From Cymodocea nodosa (taxonomy: Eukaryota; Streptophyta; Magnoliopsida; Alismatales; Cymodoceaceae), in NCBI GenBank assembly GCA_036874045.1, contig CM072337.1, forward strand, positions 930,001 through 994,000: a stretch of 64,000 bases of DNA. The letters are read 5' to 3'. Made by a program: the position numbers and the translations under genes. Below are positions 1 through 12,600 of the stretch, piece by piece. The stretch's first letter is position 1; each line of letters opens with the position of its first letter. Under the pieces are notes generated by a model. The model was not told the DNA's origin. It made no database searches and saw only the letters and a program-made list of their open reading frames with translations.

Positions 1-383
1 TACTTGCAATAGTGTAATTCACATTTTTCCCATAAATTAACCCCACATCAGAAGTTCCTTTTAGGTATCTCAAAATTCTTTTCATAGCCATCCAATGTTC
101 TCTACTTGGATTGAACATGAATTGACTAACAACACTGACTGAATGTGTTATATACGGTTGAATACAAACCATAGCATACATTAGGTTGCTTATTGCATTA
201 GAATAAGGTACACACTTCATATATGAAATTTTAGATGCAGTAGTTGGAGACATCTGAAGATAGACGAATATTCTTGACAAATGAAGTACTAATAGATTTA
301 GAGTTTGACATACCAAACTCTTACAGTATTTTCTGAATATAAGCTTTTTATGACAATAAAAGCATACTTGCACCTCTATCCCT

Positions 384-974
384 TTAAATTTCCATCCCTA
401 ATATCTTCTTAGTAGCCTTTAAATCCTTTATCTCAAATTCAGAACTGAGGAGACCCTTTAAACTTTCAATTTCTCCTTCATCTTGAGTTGCTATAAGAAT
501 ATTGTCAACATACAACAAAAGATATATATAGGACCTTTCATTTAGTTTCTTAAGATACACACAACAATCATACAAGCACCTTGTGTATCCAATTTTAATC
601 ATTAAGTCAGCAAGCCTTTTATACCATTGTTGGAGTGATTGCTTTAACCCATACAATGATTTAAAAAGTTTGCATACATGATTTGTCTTGCTATGGTCAA
701 TAAAACCCTTAGGTTGATCCATTACTATATTTTCCTCCAATTCACTATGTAAAAATGCAATTTTTATATCTATTTGTACCAAATCAAAATTGTTGGAAGC
801 AACAATTGCCAACAAAACTCTAATAGAAGAGTGTCTAACTATAGAAGAGAAAACTTCATTAAAATCGGCACATTCTCTTTGACTATAGCCTTTTGCAACC
901 AAACATGCTCGATATCTAATAGGAGAATCTTCATGTGGACCATTCTTTCTATTAAAGATCCACTTGCAGCCCAT
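384..974 (-). pseudogene. Copia A reverse transcriptase fragment
   Basis: A 196-residue open frame carries Copia reverse transcriptase landmarks: 'RLVAKGY'-type sequence near residues 24-31, 'IDIKIAFLH' near 68-76, 'LYGLKQS' near 107-113 and the catalytic 'LLYVDNIL' near 152-159. The normal YVDD box reads YVDN, so the second catalytic aspartate is asparagine, which should abolish polymerase activity. The frame is one piece of a broken polyprotein and not a host gene. Confidence 0.85.
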
Positions 975-1462
975 AGTCCATCTATTTTCAAGAAGAGGAA
1001 CTAATTTCCAAGTATGAGTCTTTTGAAAAGACTTAATTTCCTCTTACATGGCTAACATCCATTGGGTAGCTTCAGAACTTTCAATCATCTCCTTGTAGGT
1101 ACGTGGTTATTGATCATCAATCTCTTCAGCAACCTATAAAGCAAAGAAACAAGGTTGTTGAAACCATACTTCATAGGTAGACGAGTCTCCCTTCTTGGCT
1201 TGTCAAGAGTTACACTCCTAAATTGTTGATCTTCAGGTGGAACGAGAACTTATGGATCTACAAAACTGATTTCTTCAACTATTTCTGTGTCTTGAGGCTG
1301 ATGGGAATTGACTCTCTTTGACTGAGAAGAAGTCACTTCAAATTCTACTTGGGGATTAGTATTTTTTGGAGGAATATTAGAATTTTCTGAAGTTTACTTT
1401 AACATAAAGTCTTCATTGAAAACCACATTTCTACTGATCACAACTTTATGTTCATTAGCATT

Positions 1463-2450
1463 TCATATTTTATATCCCTTAACTCCTATTCCATATGTAA
1501 CAAAAATTCCCTTTTTAGCCTTAGGTTTCAATTTTCCTTCACTTACATGATAGAAAATAGGACACCTAAAAATTTTTAGATTGGAGTAATCAGGTACCTT
1601 GTTTGACCAAACTTTTGAAGGAATTGTCTTGAATGACTGAATGACTCCTAGTGATAAGAAAGGTTGCAATTGTGACTGCTTTAGCCTAGAAGCTTTTTTC
1701 CACAGTTGCATTAAAGATCATACATCGAGCTCTTTCAAGAAGAGTTCGGTTCATGTGCTCAGTCACTCCATTTTGTTGTGGAGTGTAGTTGACCGTTTGA
1801 TGTCTTGCTATTTTAGTCTCCCTACAGAAACTATTGAAATCACTTGAACAAAATTCAAGCCCATTGTCAGTTCAAAGTCTTTCTACCTTTCTTTCAATCT
1901 AATTTTCCACCAAAACCTTATAATCCTTGAAATATCTGAAAGTTTCACCTTTCTATTTCATAACATACACCCATACCATTCTAGAGGAGTCATCAATACT
2001 AGATAAAAAATACTTTGACCCACCTAGAGATGGGCATTGGACTGGCCTCCAACAATCTGTATGAACATAATCTAATGTTCCTTTGGTGATGTATTCAACT
2101 CGTCCAAACTTTACATATTTGTGCTTCCCATAGATGCAATGCTTATAAATATCAAAATCAACTATTTTGTGACCTAATAGAAGTCTCCTTTTACTAAGCA
2201 CATTCATTCTGTTTTGGCCAAGATGAGCCAATCTCATGTGCCTCAATTTGGTCTGAAAAGACAGATCTAATTGAGTTGCTACAATAGTAGTTCTTCTAAG
2301 AGTTTTGCCTTGTAGGACATAGGATGGTCCATCCTTGATTTCCTTCGTAACTATCATTGCACCTTTGGTTTTATGGAAAATTCCTCCTCCTCCTAAATAC
2401 TTGTACCCTTTGTTGTCAAGTACAAGTAGGGAGATAAGATTTTTCCCCAA
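1463..2450 (-). pseudogene. Copia A GAG-pre-integrase and integrase fragments
   Basis: Two open pieces (1953-2450 and 1463-1711) hold the pre-integrase zinc-binding region, with 'RLAHLGQ' and a following 'CIYGKHK', and then the start of the integrase core ('DYVHTDCWRP', 'YFLSSIDDSSRMVWVY'). The second piece matches the integrase C-terminal part ('VWSNKVPDYSNLKIF'). The central core between them is interrupted by stops. The zinc-finger histidine and cysteine spacing is partly eroded. Confidence 0.75.
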
Positions 2451-3155
2451 TTAAGAGACATAATGAACCCCTTCTAGGGTTCTAGCAGTTTCATCAAACA
2501 TTTGGATCTGAATTGTGCCAACTCCCAACACTTTGCAAACATTATTGTTTTCCATAGACATGACACCTCCATCCACCTCCTCATATGTATTAAACCACTC
2601 TCTATATGGATACATATGATGAGATGCTCTTGTATCTAGAATCCAATAGCTAGTTGGATCTAGAGAATCTATCACAGTAAACGCAACATCATTTTTTGAG
2701 GATGTTTCCTCCTTTGCGGTTGCAACTTGAGGTTTGTTTTTCTTCTTTAGATAGCTAGCATTCCAATGCCTAGGTTCCTTACAATAATTGTAAATGTCTT
2801 TAGGATTTGGAAATCTACATTTAGACTTTCCTCTCCACTTCTTCTTTTTCTCCTTTTTCTTTTGCCTTCCCTTATTTTTTCAGTTGCAACCAGACCAGTT
2901 TTTGCTATCACTTTTGAAATTGGTGGCCTTGTATCTCAACTCCCTAGAATGCAGACTTGATCAGACCTCCTCCAATGATATGCAATCTTTGTCAATCACA
3001 AATGATTGCATAAAATTCTCATACGACTGAGGAAGAGAGACCAACAAAAGTAAAGTGGCATCTTCATCTTCAATTTTAACATCTATATTTCTCAACTCCA
3101 TAAGGATGATATTTAACTGATCTAAATGAGACTTTAGAGGTGTACTTTCCTTCAT
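2451..3155 (-). pseudogene. Copia A protease and gag remnants
   Basis: The protease start reads 'WILDTRASHHMY', where the canonical D-T/S-G-A box has arginine in place of glycine. Just upstream a gag zinc-knuckle relic reads 'YNYCKEPRHWNA', a C-x2-C-x4-H-x4-C motif missing its second and last cysteines. The 2961-3155 open frame ('LDQLNIILMELRNIDVKIEDED') matches the Copia gag region that precedes the knuckle. All are disabled remnants. Confidence 0.7.
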
Positions 3156-3495
3156 TCAGAAGGAAAAAAATTATTGCTCAATGATAACTTATTAGTCAAA
3201 GACTTGGTCATATATAATGACTCAAGTTTTGTCCATAAGCTCACGACAATGGTCTAATTTGTCACTTCTACTATAACCTCATCAACAAGACATAAGAGTA
3301 TAGTAGAATGAGCTTTCTCCTCTTGAGTGTTGAATTTATCATCATCAATAGAATCAGGCTTTACCCCTAAAAATGGCATCCAAATGTTCTGCTACTTCAA
3401 TAGAGTTTTCACCTTGATTTATCACAAGTTGAAACTATTTTTACCAGTGAATTTATCTACCTTAACATTGTGGGATGTCATGTTTCCCTCAACTT

Positions 3496-3508
3496 GACTC
3501 TGATACCA
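3496..3508 (-). other. Primer binding site of Copia A
   Basis: On the minus strand this reads TGGTATCAGAGTC, matching the 3' end of plant initiator methionine tRNA, the usual Copia primer, at 11 of 12 positions. It sits immediately inside the LTR, as expected, and fixes the element's orientation. Confidence 0.85.
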
Positions 3509-3855
3509 CTTATAAGGTTTCTATAAAGTAGATAAATGATAAGAAAGTGAAGATCACACTCACAAAACACAAGTACACACAAGACACCAATGTTTTTTAT
3601 GTGGTTCACCCTTGGGCTACGTTCACGGTTGATGAAGAAGGAGGAGATTCACTATTCTAGTTGGTATAGATGGGGATTTTTGAATGGGATGCTTTTTCAG
3701 CACTCCTATCGACTCCATTTATAGATTTTACAGCATCAACAGTTATAGGACAAAAATTTAAAAGTTCATAACATTCAGAAGCCATTTACTGTAACTAAAG
3801 ACAGAAAAATAGGAAACAGTGTTCAGCACATTCAATTAGTCATAATGCTATGTGA
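3509..3855 (-). repeat. Probable LTR of Copia A
   Basis: The sequence next to the primer binding site should be the element's upstream LTR. It contains a block near 3598-3630 ('ggttcacccttgggctacg') typical of many plant Copia LTRs. Similar wording recurs near 14270 and 22670. The outer boundary is approximate because the other LTR lies outside the window and no target duplication can be checked. Confidence 0.55.
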
Positions 3856-6659
3856 ATGTCCATTCAAGTCACCTCAACGCCTTCCTTCAATGGTAAGGAC
3901 AACATCTTTCACCTCCTTGGGCTGGATGAAACTGAGGTAGAAAGCCAGCTAGTCAATGTGCCCTTAGATGACGTGGTTGGCTCATCCATGCAAGGTCTAT
4001 TGGGATTGATCGAGGAGGGGATGATGAAAGTGGGGACTGAAGGTCAAGCAATGGGTTCGTGGGGGTGAGTAGCCACTCAATAGAGGTGGAAATCATGGAG
4101 CTGCTTGTAGTGGAGGGCTCCATTTGGTTAGACAAAGGAAAAAGCCTAAACCTGCTTGATTGGTTTGATAGATTGCTAAGCTTGATTGGGTAGGCTGACC
4201 TTAACTAGGTGTGTGAGTTATGCTACTTGCTCTATGATTGGTTCCACCTTTGCAGGTTGGCAGAATTGGAGGTGGTGAGTGTATGCGCTCTTGGTGACTT
4301 TACAATGCTTGGGGCACATCTCAAGGTTGGTCTTTGGGTCCCTCCTCTTAACTTGTTTGTCAAGGCATGCCATTTCTATGTTGTTGTGCCAACCCAACTT
4401 TACCCCCACACTATTTGATCATTCATTGCCTACTATTATGCTTCAATGGAAGTTGAGGTGTGGTCATCTCTCTCTGGCTTTTGCCTCACGTTCAAAATAT
4501 CAAAGGCAGTTTTCCCACAAATGGTGCTAAGTTGGACCAATTGGTTGGCTTGACACACTTGAGCTAGTCAATAGGCTTGACCTACAAAATAGTAGACAGG
4601 ATGAATCGGATTGGGGTTGATCACATCTTCTTTGATGCTTTAGTCGACAAAGTGTGTTAAATGGAGGTAGATTAGGTTTAAGGTTGGATAAATGTACCAT
4701 AATGCCACATTTACTGGGATATTTATAGTTGAAGGTGATGAATATGGGTAGTTGATGACCAACAAATCTTGTTTTGCCCGCATGGCTTTGTGGTGGTAGA
4801 CACGTAGGAGAAAAATTAGCATCCATATAGTTGGTTAGCTGCCACGCTGGCTCCATATGTTGGCTGTATTGTACATACTAGCTCTATGTCACCTGATGTA
4901 ACAGGGTTTACCTGTTTGCTAGGCTTGCTCAACCTATTTGGCCCTCCCAATTTGTCCCTTCAAAGGTGATTAGGAATTCCTTGTGTGAACAGGGTTACCT
5001 AGGATAAGCGTGATGATTGCTTGGGCCAAGCCACCCATGTTGCTAAGATGAATGTGCATGACCCACCTCACTCAAGTGGTTGGTTGGTGTAGAGGCCTTC
5101 CAGTGGGTCAGGTCACGTGCATGACCCACATAACTCAAGTGGTTGGTTGGTGTAGAGGCCATCCAGTGGGTGAAGTCATTTAATGCTTGTGTGGGGATCT
5201 TGTCTGACTGGCCTTCCATACAAGGATGGTCCAATTGGTTGCCTCGCATCACATATAAACTGGAAATTTATTTCATTTTATGTTTTATATCTGTGAGACA
5301 CTGTTGAAACATATCTTGCAAACAAATTCCAGCAACTAAATTTAACATCAGTGGTAATTTTTATTGACAATTCTGATAATTTTTTCCCATGGCAGTAAAA
5401 CAAATTACATTGTAGTAAAAATTTATAAAAGGAGACTAGGTTCTGTATAAGAAAGTGAAGGAGATTGCGAGGTGTTGGAATCAACAAGAATCAATAGAAG
5501 ATAATTAAAAAAAGAGGGGAGGAAATGAAAACCAATGAACACTCTATTTTTCAAAAAAAAACACCAATGAACACTCTATCAAGTGATACCAACGGTCCTA
5601 TAACAGCTAGATTTACATGTGAAATGAAAATTTTCATTTCAAGGTTTAGTGTACTACATTGGAATCACTATTTATTTTAAGGTTGTGTTCAATAACTCTT
5701 CTACCTGGACTAATTAATAGCAGAATTTTTCGATAAATTCTATACAAAAGTGATGCAAGTTTAGAAAATAATAAGAAGTAGAAAATTCAAGTGCACACAC
5801 GCACACACCCTATTTATCTGTATATATACCTTCGCTACCTACCTCTCCCCTACCTATCTTTCTGTCCGTTTGTTCATCTGTCCCATATTTTTTAGTTTTT
5901 CATTATCAGTGAATAAATCCTTCTCAAAAGAGTTCACATTTGGCTCTCTGGTGGATAAATCCTATGGAGTTCCTCTCTCCCTCTCTTCCCATTTCCCTAT
6001 CATGCCAATGTGTGGTTTTTGTATCTTTGTACTGATTTTATATTCAATAAGATATCACGATCACTTGAAAATTGTTTCACATTTCACTTACTAGAAACCC
6101 CTTGCGTAACCAAGTATGTAGTCCTATCTGCCATGTAGGATTTCAATTGGAATCCTTACTTGCTAAAAGAACTTTCTCTGCTTAGTTATCAAACATCGTT
6201 TCTGCCCTTACGAATGCCAGATTGTGCCAAATAAATTAATTGTCATGACGCTGTTGAAAGTTTGATCATCTTAAGTTCTTGACATACCAATCAACGCACA
6301 GTTTTCTGTTTCTTTTGTATAAAAATATGAATGCAAATGGGTAAATCGTTTGAATGATTCCCCTAGTTAAATTTGGGATCTTGTGATCTCCTTGGTGTGA
6401 GATTGGGTTCCATCTCTAGATTTGCTAGATGTGTCATTACTGCCATTTTTTGGAACCAGTTCAAGCACCTAGTTTACTGGTCTACTCAATTTTTTTGCTT
6501 CTAATTTTATTTTGTCTGTTGCCCTTTTCTTTTACTTGCTGTTTTTTTTTTGCTGTATATTTTTTTTTGAATTTCCCTGCCTGCCACTCAAGCAAGAGTG
6601 ATGCCTATGCTGAGATTTGTATTCTGAGGCTAACATGCTTGCCCTTATTTCATGCTTAG
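3856..6659. other. Gene-free stretch upstream of the DGS1 exons
   Basis: No conserved exon was found here. The sequence between 3856 and 5260 is less AT-rich than its surroundings and has overlapping short open frames on both strands with no recognisable product. It may be part of another decayed retroelement. 5300-6650 is T-rich, intron-like sequence and could be part of a long DGS1 intron whose upstream exon lies outside the window. Confidence 0.4.
5054..5179. repeat. Two-copy 63-bp tandem repeat
   Basis: The unit beginning 'gtgcatgacccac' at 5054-5116 is repeated directly at 5117-5179 with only a few substitutions. Both copies contain 'ctcaagtggttggttggtg' followed by 'tagaggcc'. The high similarity suggests a recent local duplication. 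Confidence 0.85.
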
Positions 6660-9600
6660 GTTTCCAAGTGTCAGAAACCAAGGAAAATGACTTTGTACTG
6701 GATAAGATATACATGTGGGGCAGTTGGATTTTCAATGTGTGCGATTTGGATTCTTCGACATAGTCGGTTGATGGGAAGTTCTGACATTGATAATTGGTTA
6801 CATGAGGCAAAAGAATCGACACTTAGTTTTTGGAAGGGTCATGTAGAATTGCCTGTATGTTTCCTTATCCTCTTTTTTTAATTTTATTGTTTATTTAGCT
6901 TTTTGGATGGTTTTTATGGGATTGAACGTCTAATGATCAATCAATCCCATTCATTATTGGTTAACTGCATTAGCCTAATGTTTGCAATCCGACCTGTAAA
7001 ATATTTTGTTTTTATTTTGAGAATTTGATATAAACTGCAGTGAAGTTTTTCATGGATTGGTGCATAACCATCTTGCCTATCAAATATCAATTGGTAGGTA
7101 CAATTGAATATCATGATAATCAAACCACACAATCCTATTTTTATGGTGGTTGTTACACTGGTACAAATTCCACAGATTAGTCCTTGATGCTACTGCTTTT
7201 TACAATGTTAATTATTTATAAATTGCGCATCCTTTACAAAACAATTTGCAAGAGCATGCCAATAAGAAAACATTAGGTGGAAAGGTTGAACTAATGTTGA
7301 TGTTTCCATTTCACAATATTATAATTTTGATGTCAATAGGACACGTTGATTGTTTTAATAATGTACTTAATTTGAAAATTCAAAAATTCACCGCTTCTAG
7401 GTTCAAATCTTTAGCAGATTTAAAGGATTTCCTGTGCATTAATTGAATTTTTTTATTGATATCATGTGCTATTAAAAATTGAATATATAGAGTGTAGGTT
7501 AACAAAAATAGGAATAATGATGAAAGAATACAAATAGATGATCATGAGATTCATAAAAGTAAAACTTTTATGTACTCAGAATCTATTATAAATAGTAATG
7601 GAGAAGTTATACAGGGTGTTATTCATAAATAAAATTAGGATGGATGAAGTAGAGGAATGTTTTTGAAGTATTAAGTGATAGGAGAATAGCCTTAAACTAA
7701 ACAAGAAAATTCTAGAAAACAATTATTTTCCTAGCTATAATTTATAGCTTAGAATGTTAGGTTATAAAACATGACTATATGCAAAAAATTAGTATTACAA
7801 AAATGCAAATGCTTAGATGGAGGAGTGGTAATGATAAGATAAAAAATGATTTTATTAGGAATAGAATAAGAGTTGCTCCAATTGAAGATAAAAGAAAAGA
7901 AAATTGATTTAAGTAGTTTGATCGTATCTTTAGAAGGTTAAAAGATGCACTAGTTAGGATAGGAGAATTAATTAATATGGAAGAGACTAAAAGAAGTAGA
8001 AAAGGCCTAAAACTACTTGGTTAGGAGAGAACTAATTAGTGTAATTAAAAGAAGTAGAAGTAAGTCTAAAACTACTTGTTAAAAATTGCAAGAAAAGATT
8101 TAATGTTATATAATTTAACAGTAGATTCAACCATAAATAGAAATACTTAGAAGAAAATGATTTGTGTGGCCAACCCCATGTAATGTTATGAATTGGATTG
8201 TTGTTGTAATCAAAGATTTGATTATAGATTGAAATGCAAAAAAGAAAAGGATTCATGTGGTTTATTCTACATAGTGGGATTATGGTTTGGATTGTTATTA
8301 TTGTATCATGTGCTTCATAAATTTGAATAATACTACAAGCTTGCTTTTATGTCATTTTCTATTTCTGTGTAGTGTATATTGTCTTGCAGTCCCTTTTCAC
8401 ATAGATTTATATCTTAGTGGTTATACTTTTGGCCCATTTTACTTGCAGTTGCTAATTCTGTATGTCATCATCAGTACTTTCTTGCTGTCTTTCTTGTTTA
8501 CGTCTTTATTAAATTCTGTGAGAGGTTGTTTGTTGCTTATATTTAGTTTCTTAACTTGTATCTGTTTTTTTTGTTCATGCTTTTTCAGTAGATCATATGC
8601 TGTTAATGCTTGTTGCTTTCATAGTGTTCGGTCTGTGCAATTTCTTTATGGTCTTAGCTCTTATTCTGCAACTATTGCTGCCAGCTTCTCTCCATAAGAG
8701 ATGAACTTTTTGAGACATTTAGGAGACATAAAGCTGGTGTAATAGAAGTTGAAGAAGTGAAGCTTACAGAAAATTCATTACACAGGTAAATTCTGTTGAT
8801 TGAAACTTTTATAATTGTTCTTGTTGAAGTAATTATTGTAATGAGTAAATGGATCTTGTAATGGATAAATGGATCTTGCCATTTCCTATTTTAATATAAA
8901 TAGTGTTAGGGATTATTTCCCTAACACATGTTTTTCTCCTCTCAACGAAACCCAACTTGGTATTAGAGCAACGGTCCTGCGCACACCGTCGCCGTCGTCG
9001 TCTGTCCACCGTGGTTCAGTCCGCGTTGCACCGCACACGATCACCACAGTGTGTGGTCCGTCCGTCTCTGCCGTCGCATGTCTACCGCTGCTGCTGAGTT
9101 CCAACCTTTCACGGCTGTGTGTCTGTCCTGCACGCGACATTCTGCGGTTGTTCCGTCCATGTCTGCCGCTCTCGCTGACGTACCACGGGATTCTACAGCT
9201 AGATGCACCGCTGACGCTCCGTCGGATTCTACGAGTCAGCCCTTCGTCGGATTCTGCGAGTCATAGCTTGTGCATTGGATAGACGTGGTGGATAAGCCTT
9301 TTTTTAAAATGTTTTTTGAACGAAAGTCCTTTCTCTTGTCTTATCTGGTTCTATTCACTGGAGTTGTTGTCACTGCCCGCTTCATGTTGAGGTGAAGCTC
9401 GTCAGTTGCTTGACCTCTTGAGGACGCACCTCCTCAGTCCGGTGCCAAGCTCTCGACGCCTGAGTTGGTCGGACCTCTCTGGAAATCTCCAGCCTTCCGC
9501 TGCTGCTACAGTATGGCTGCGTATGATTCCTTTCCTAGCAAGTTGTGTATTACTGGAGTCAAATTAAATGATAACAACTATCATCAGTGGGCTTCAACCT

Positions 9601-12600
9601 TTGAGACCTTTGTAGTCTCACAGATGAAAGAACATCATCTATTTGATGAACTACCAGATGTCAAGGTTGAGAACTATGTTGCTTGGAGGGTTGCAGATGC
9701 CGTAGTAGTTTCCTGGTTATTGAATAGTGTAGAGGGCAACATCCATTGGAGTTATGCGCTAGTCCGACTGGCGAGCCGTATATGGTCTAGTCTTCAAGCT
9801 ACGTATGGCAATGAACACAATGTTTCCCGTGTATGTGAGCTATGGGAAAATGTATTCAATGACAAACAAGGTCCGTAGGAGACCCCTCATGCCTTCTTCA
9901 ATAGGTTCAAAGGTTTGAAGGAGGAAATCGAAGTATATCGACCTCCTAGTGGAGATATTGCTACACAAAGAAGGTATAAGGAAGAAATTTTTATAGCTCT
10001 AGCTGGATTGCAACCAACTTTAGCCAATCAGATTCGGGGACAGGTACTTGTTGCTGATGTTCTTCTCTCCTTCCAACAGACCTTTAATAAGGTCCTAAGA
10101 GTCTATACAGCCGTTGTTGGGGTGCCACAGACTAACCAGCCATCCAGTTCAGAAGGATCAACACTTGCCGTGCGGGCTGATAGCACAAGACTGGGTTGGA
10201 ATCGGGCAGGACAGCTTGGACAAACCCAATTTTCTGCAGGGCAGGCCTTTAGGGGGTGAGGAAAATAGGTAAATAGGGCCCTCGACAGCCTTGCATTTAT
10301 TGTAGACGCAAAAATCATCCCTCCGACAAGTGTTGGGACAAGTTCGGGCAGTCTTCAACCCTACTGGCCTTGGCACATGCTATGACGACCCCCTTAGAGT
10401 CTGCCACTCCATCTCCTAGGACCGTCTTTCAGGAGGAGATCAAGATCTTTCAAGTAGAGTATAAGGAGCTTATGATCTATAGGGCACAACAGGCAAGTGA
10501 GGCCATGCCCAATCATGTTATTTCCTCAGGTAATTCCCCCACCTCAACATTTGATTCAAATAATGTGTGGGTTATCGATTCCGGAGCATTTAACCATATT
10601 GCAGGAGATTCCTCCTTGTTTACTCACCTTATTGAGCTTCCTAGCATTTCCTCAGTTGTTTTAGTCGATGGCCGTAGTTGCTTTGTTACTGGTGAAAGCA
10701 CTACGCCCATCAATTCTGATATTACCCTTGACCGTGCTCTGCTTATACTAGAATTCCTCGTTAATTTAATTTCCATAAGCAAAATTATCAAACAACTCTT
10801 CTGCTTTGTTACCTTCTTTCCTTTTCATTGCACATTTCAGGATTTGCGGATGGGGAGGAGGATTAGTGTGGGCCATGAGCGTGGGCGTGATGCTTATGTT
10901 CTTGCACGCGATGAGATTCCTCGAGGGTTGGCAGCTGCTTGCAGTTCGAATACTTCTGCTATCTTATGACACAAGCGTTTAGGGCATCCGTCTCATCGGA
11001 AACTTTGTGCTACTTTGCCCTAGGTGTCTATTGAGTCTTTTCAGTGTGAGTCATGTATTCTTGGGAAACATGCACGTAGCACATTTCCCAGTCATGAGTT
11101 GGCGTCGACTCCCAAGCCTTTTGATATTATTCACTGTGATGTTTGGGGACCCACACGGGTCGCGTCTGTTTCTGATTTTAAATATTATATTGTCTTTGTT
11201 GATGATTTTTCTCGTACCAGTTGGCTTTATTTAATGAAAAATCGTTCTTCTGTGGTTGATATCATCACTACTTTTATGAATGAAATTCAGACTCAGTATG
11301 GTCTTACTCCTAAAATTTTTTGGGCTGACAACACGCTTGAATTCACTCAAGAGGCCATATCTTCCCTTAGTGCTTCTCGAGGCATTCTCCATCAGACCAC
11401 CTGTGCTCGTACCTCCTAACAGAATGGGGTGGTTGAGCGAAAACATCGTCATATTTTGGATGTTGCTCGGTCTCTCATGGTTGCCATGAATGTGTCCCAC
11501 GTCTTCTGGTCGAATGTCGTCTCTACTGCAGTCTACTTGATCAATCGCCTCTCTTCCACTCCTTTAAGAGGTGTCATTCCTCGTGGACGGCTCTTCTTTG
11601 ATAAAGAGTTTTTTCCTCTTCAGCCTAGAGTTTTTGGGTGTACAACATTTGTCAAGAATCTGTCCCCTGGTCTTGACAAGCTAGCACCTCACTTTGTTAG
11701 ATGTGTCTTTCTTGGGTATCCTCGTCATCAAAAAGGCTATCGCTGCTATCATCCTCCCTCACGTCGTTACCTTGTCTCTGCCAATGTGCAGTTTCTGGAG
11801 GATGTCCCTTTCTTTGACTCTCCCTCATCCGGTCTCTTAGAGTCTAGTGTGGAGCCTAGTAATATCCCTTCACCAGTTTCTTCACTGCCCTGCCCTGAGC
11901 TTCCTCTAGTCGTGCCTCCTATTATTGACATTCAGGTTACTGATCAATCCGTCTCTGAGGTATCTCCATTTGTACAGACATATCATCGCCGCCCACGCGC
12001 TTCAGTAACATCATCTCCTTTGGCTTCCCCGCCTACAGATAATCTTCCTATTGTCCTTCGTAAAGGTACCTGTTATTGTACACTTCATCCTATTGCTCCT
12101 TTTGTCTCTCATGACCCTTATTCTCTTGTGGTTGTCTCCACGTCTTTACTTGCTCATTATTTGGATGCACTTACCCTTCCACCATGGAAGCAAGCCATGG
12201 ATGTTGAGATGCAGACATTACTTAGACGAGGGACATGGGAGCTTGTGGATCGTTCGTGTCAATCGCCTGTAGTGAGCTGTTGATGGGTGTTCTCCTACAA
12301 ATTTCGACCAGATGGGTCCGTGGAGCGTCACAAGGTTAGACTGGTAGCTCGTGGTTTTTCTCAGACATATGGGATTGACTACAGTGACACCTTCTCTCCA
12401 GTTACTCGGCTCAGTTCCATTCGTCTGCTATTATCCTTGGCTGTCAATCGGTCTTGATCGCTCACTCAACTTGATGTTCACAATGCCTTCCTTTATGGTG
12501 ACCTACACGAGGAGATTTTCATGGAGCAACCTCCTGGTTTTGTTGCTCAGGGGGAGACAGACAATGTATGTTGCCTAAAAAAGGCGATATATGGACTAAA

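Larger units (their letters stand above)
1..3855 (-). mobile_element. Degenerate Ty1/Copia retrotransposon A, right part including one LTR
   Basis: Read on the minus strand, Copia domains follow the standard order from right to left: LTR, primer binding site, gag remnant (about 2766-3480), protease (about 2600-2675), integrase (about 1463-2450), reverse transcriptase (about 384-974) and a connection/RNase H remnant (1-210). The last of these still shows the conserved block around 'LMYAMV' and 'GTSDV'. The element continues past the left edge, so its second LTR is not visible. Stops and frame changes break the polyprotein in many places and key residues are altered, so it is a dead copy. Family assignment to Copia is secure from domain order and motifs; the lineage is not determined. 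Confidence 0.9.

Noticed and set aside
8287-8697. 136-codon plus-strand frame rich in Phe, Leu, Cys and Ser
   Set aside because: It lies across a T-rich DGS1 intron and overlaps the next exon in another frame. Polypyrimidine sequence produces such hydrophobic pseudo-proteins.
8869-9282. 137-codon plus-strand frame just inside Copia B
   Set aside because: It spans the LTR edge, primer site and untranslated leader of the retroelement and shows no gag motif, which begins at 9513.
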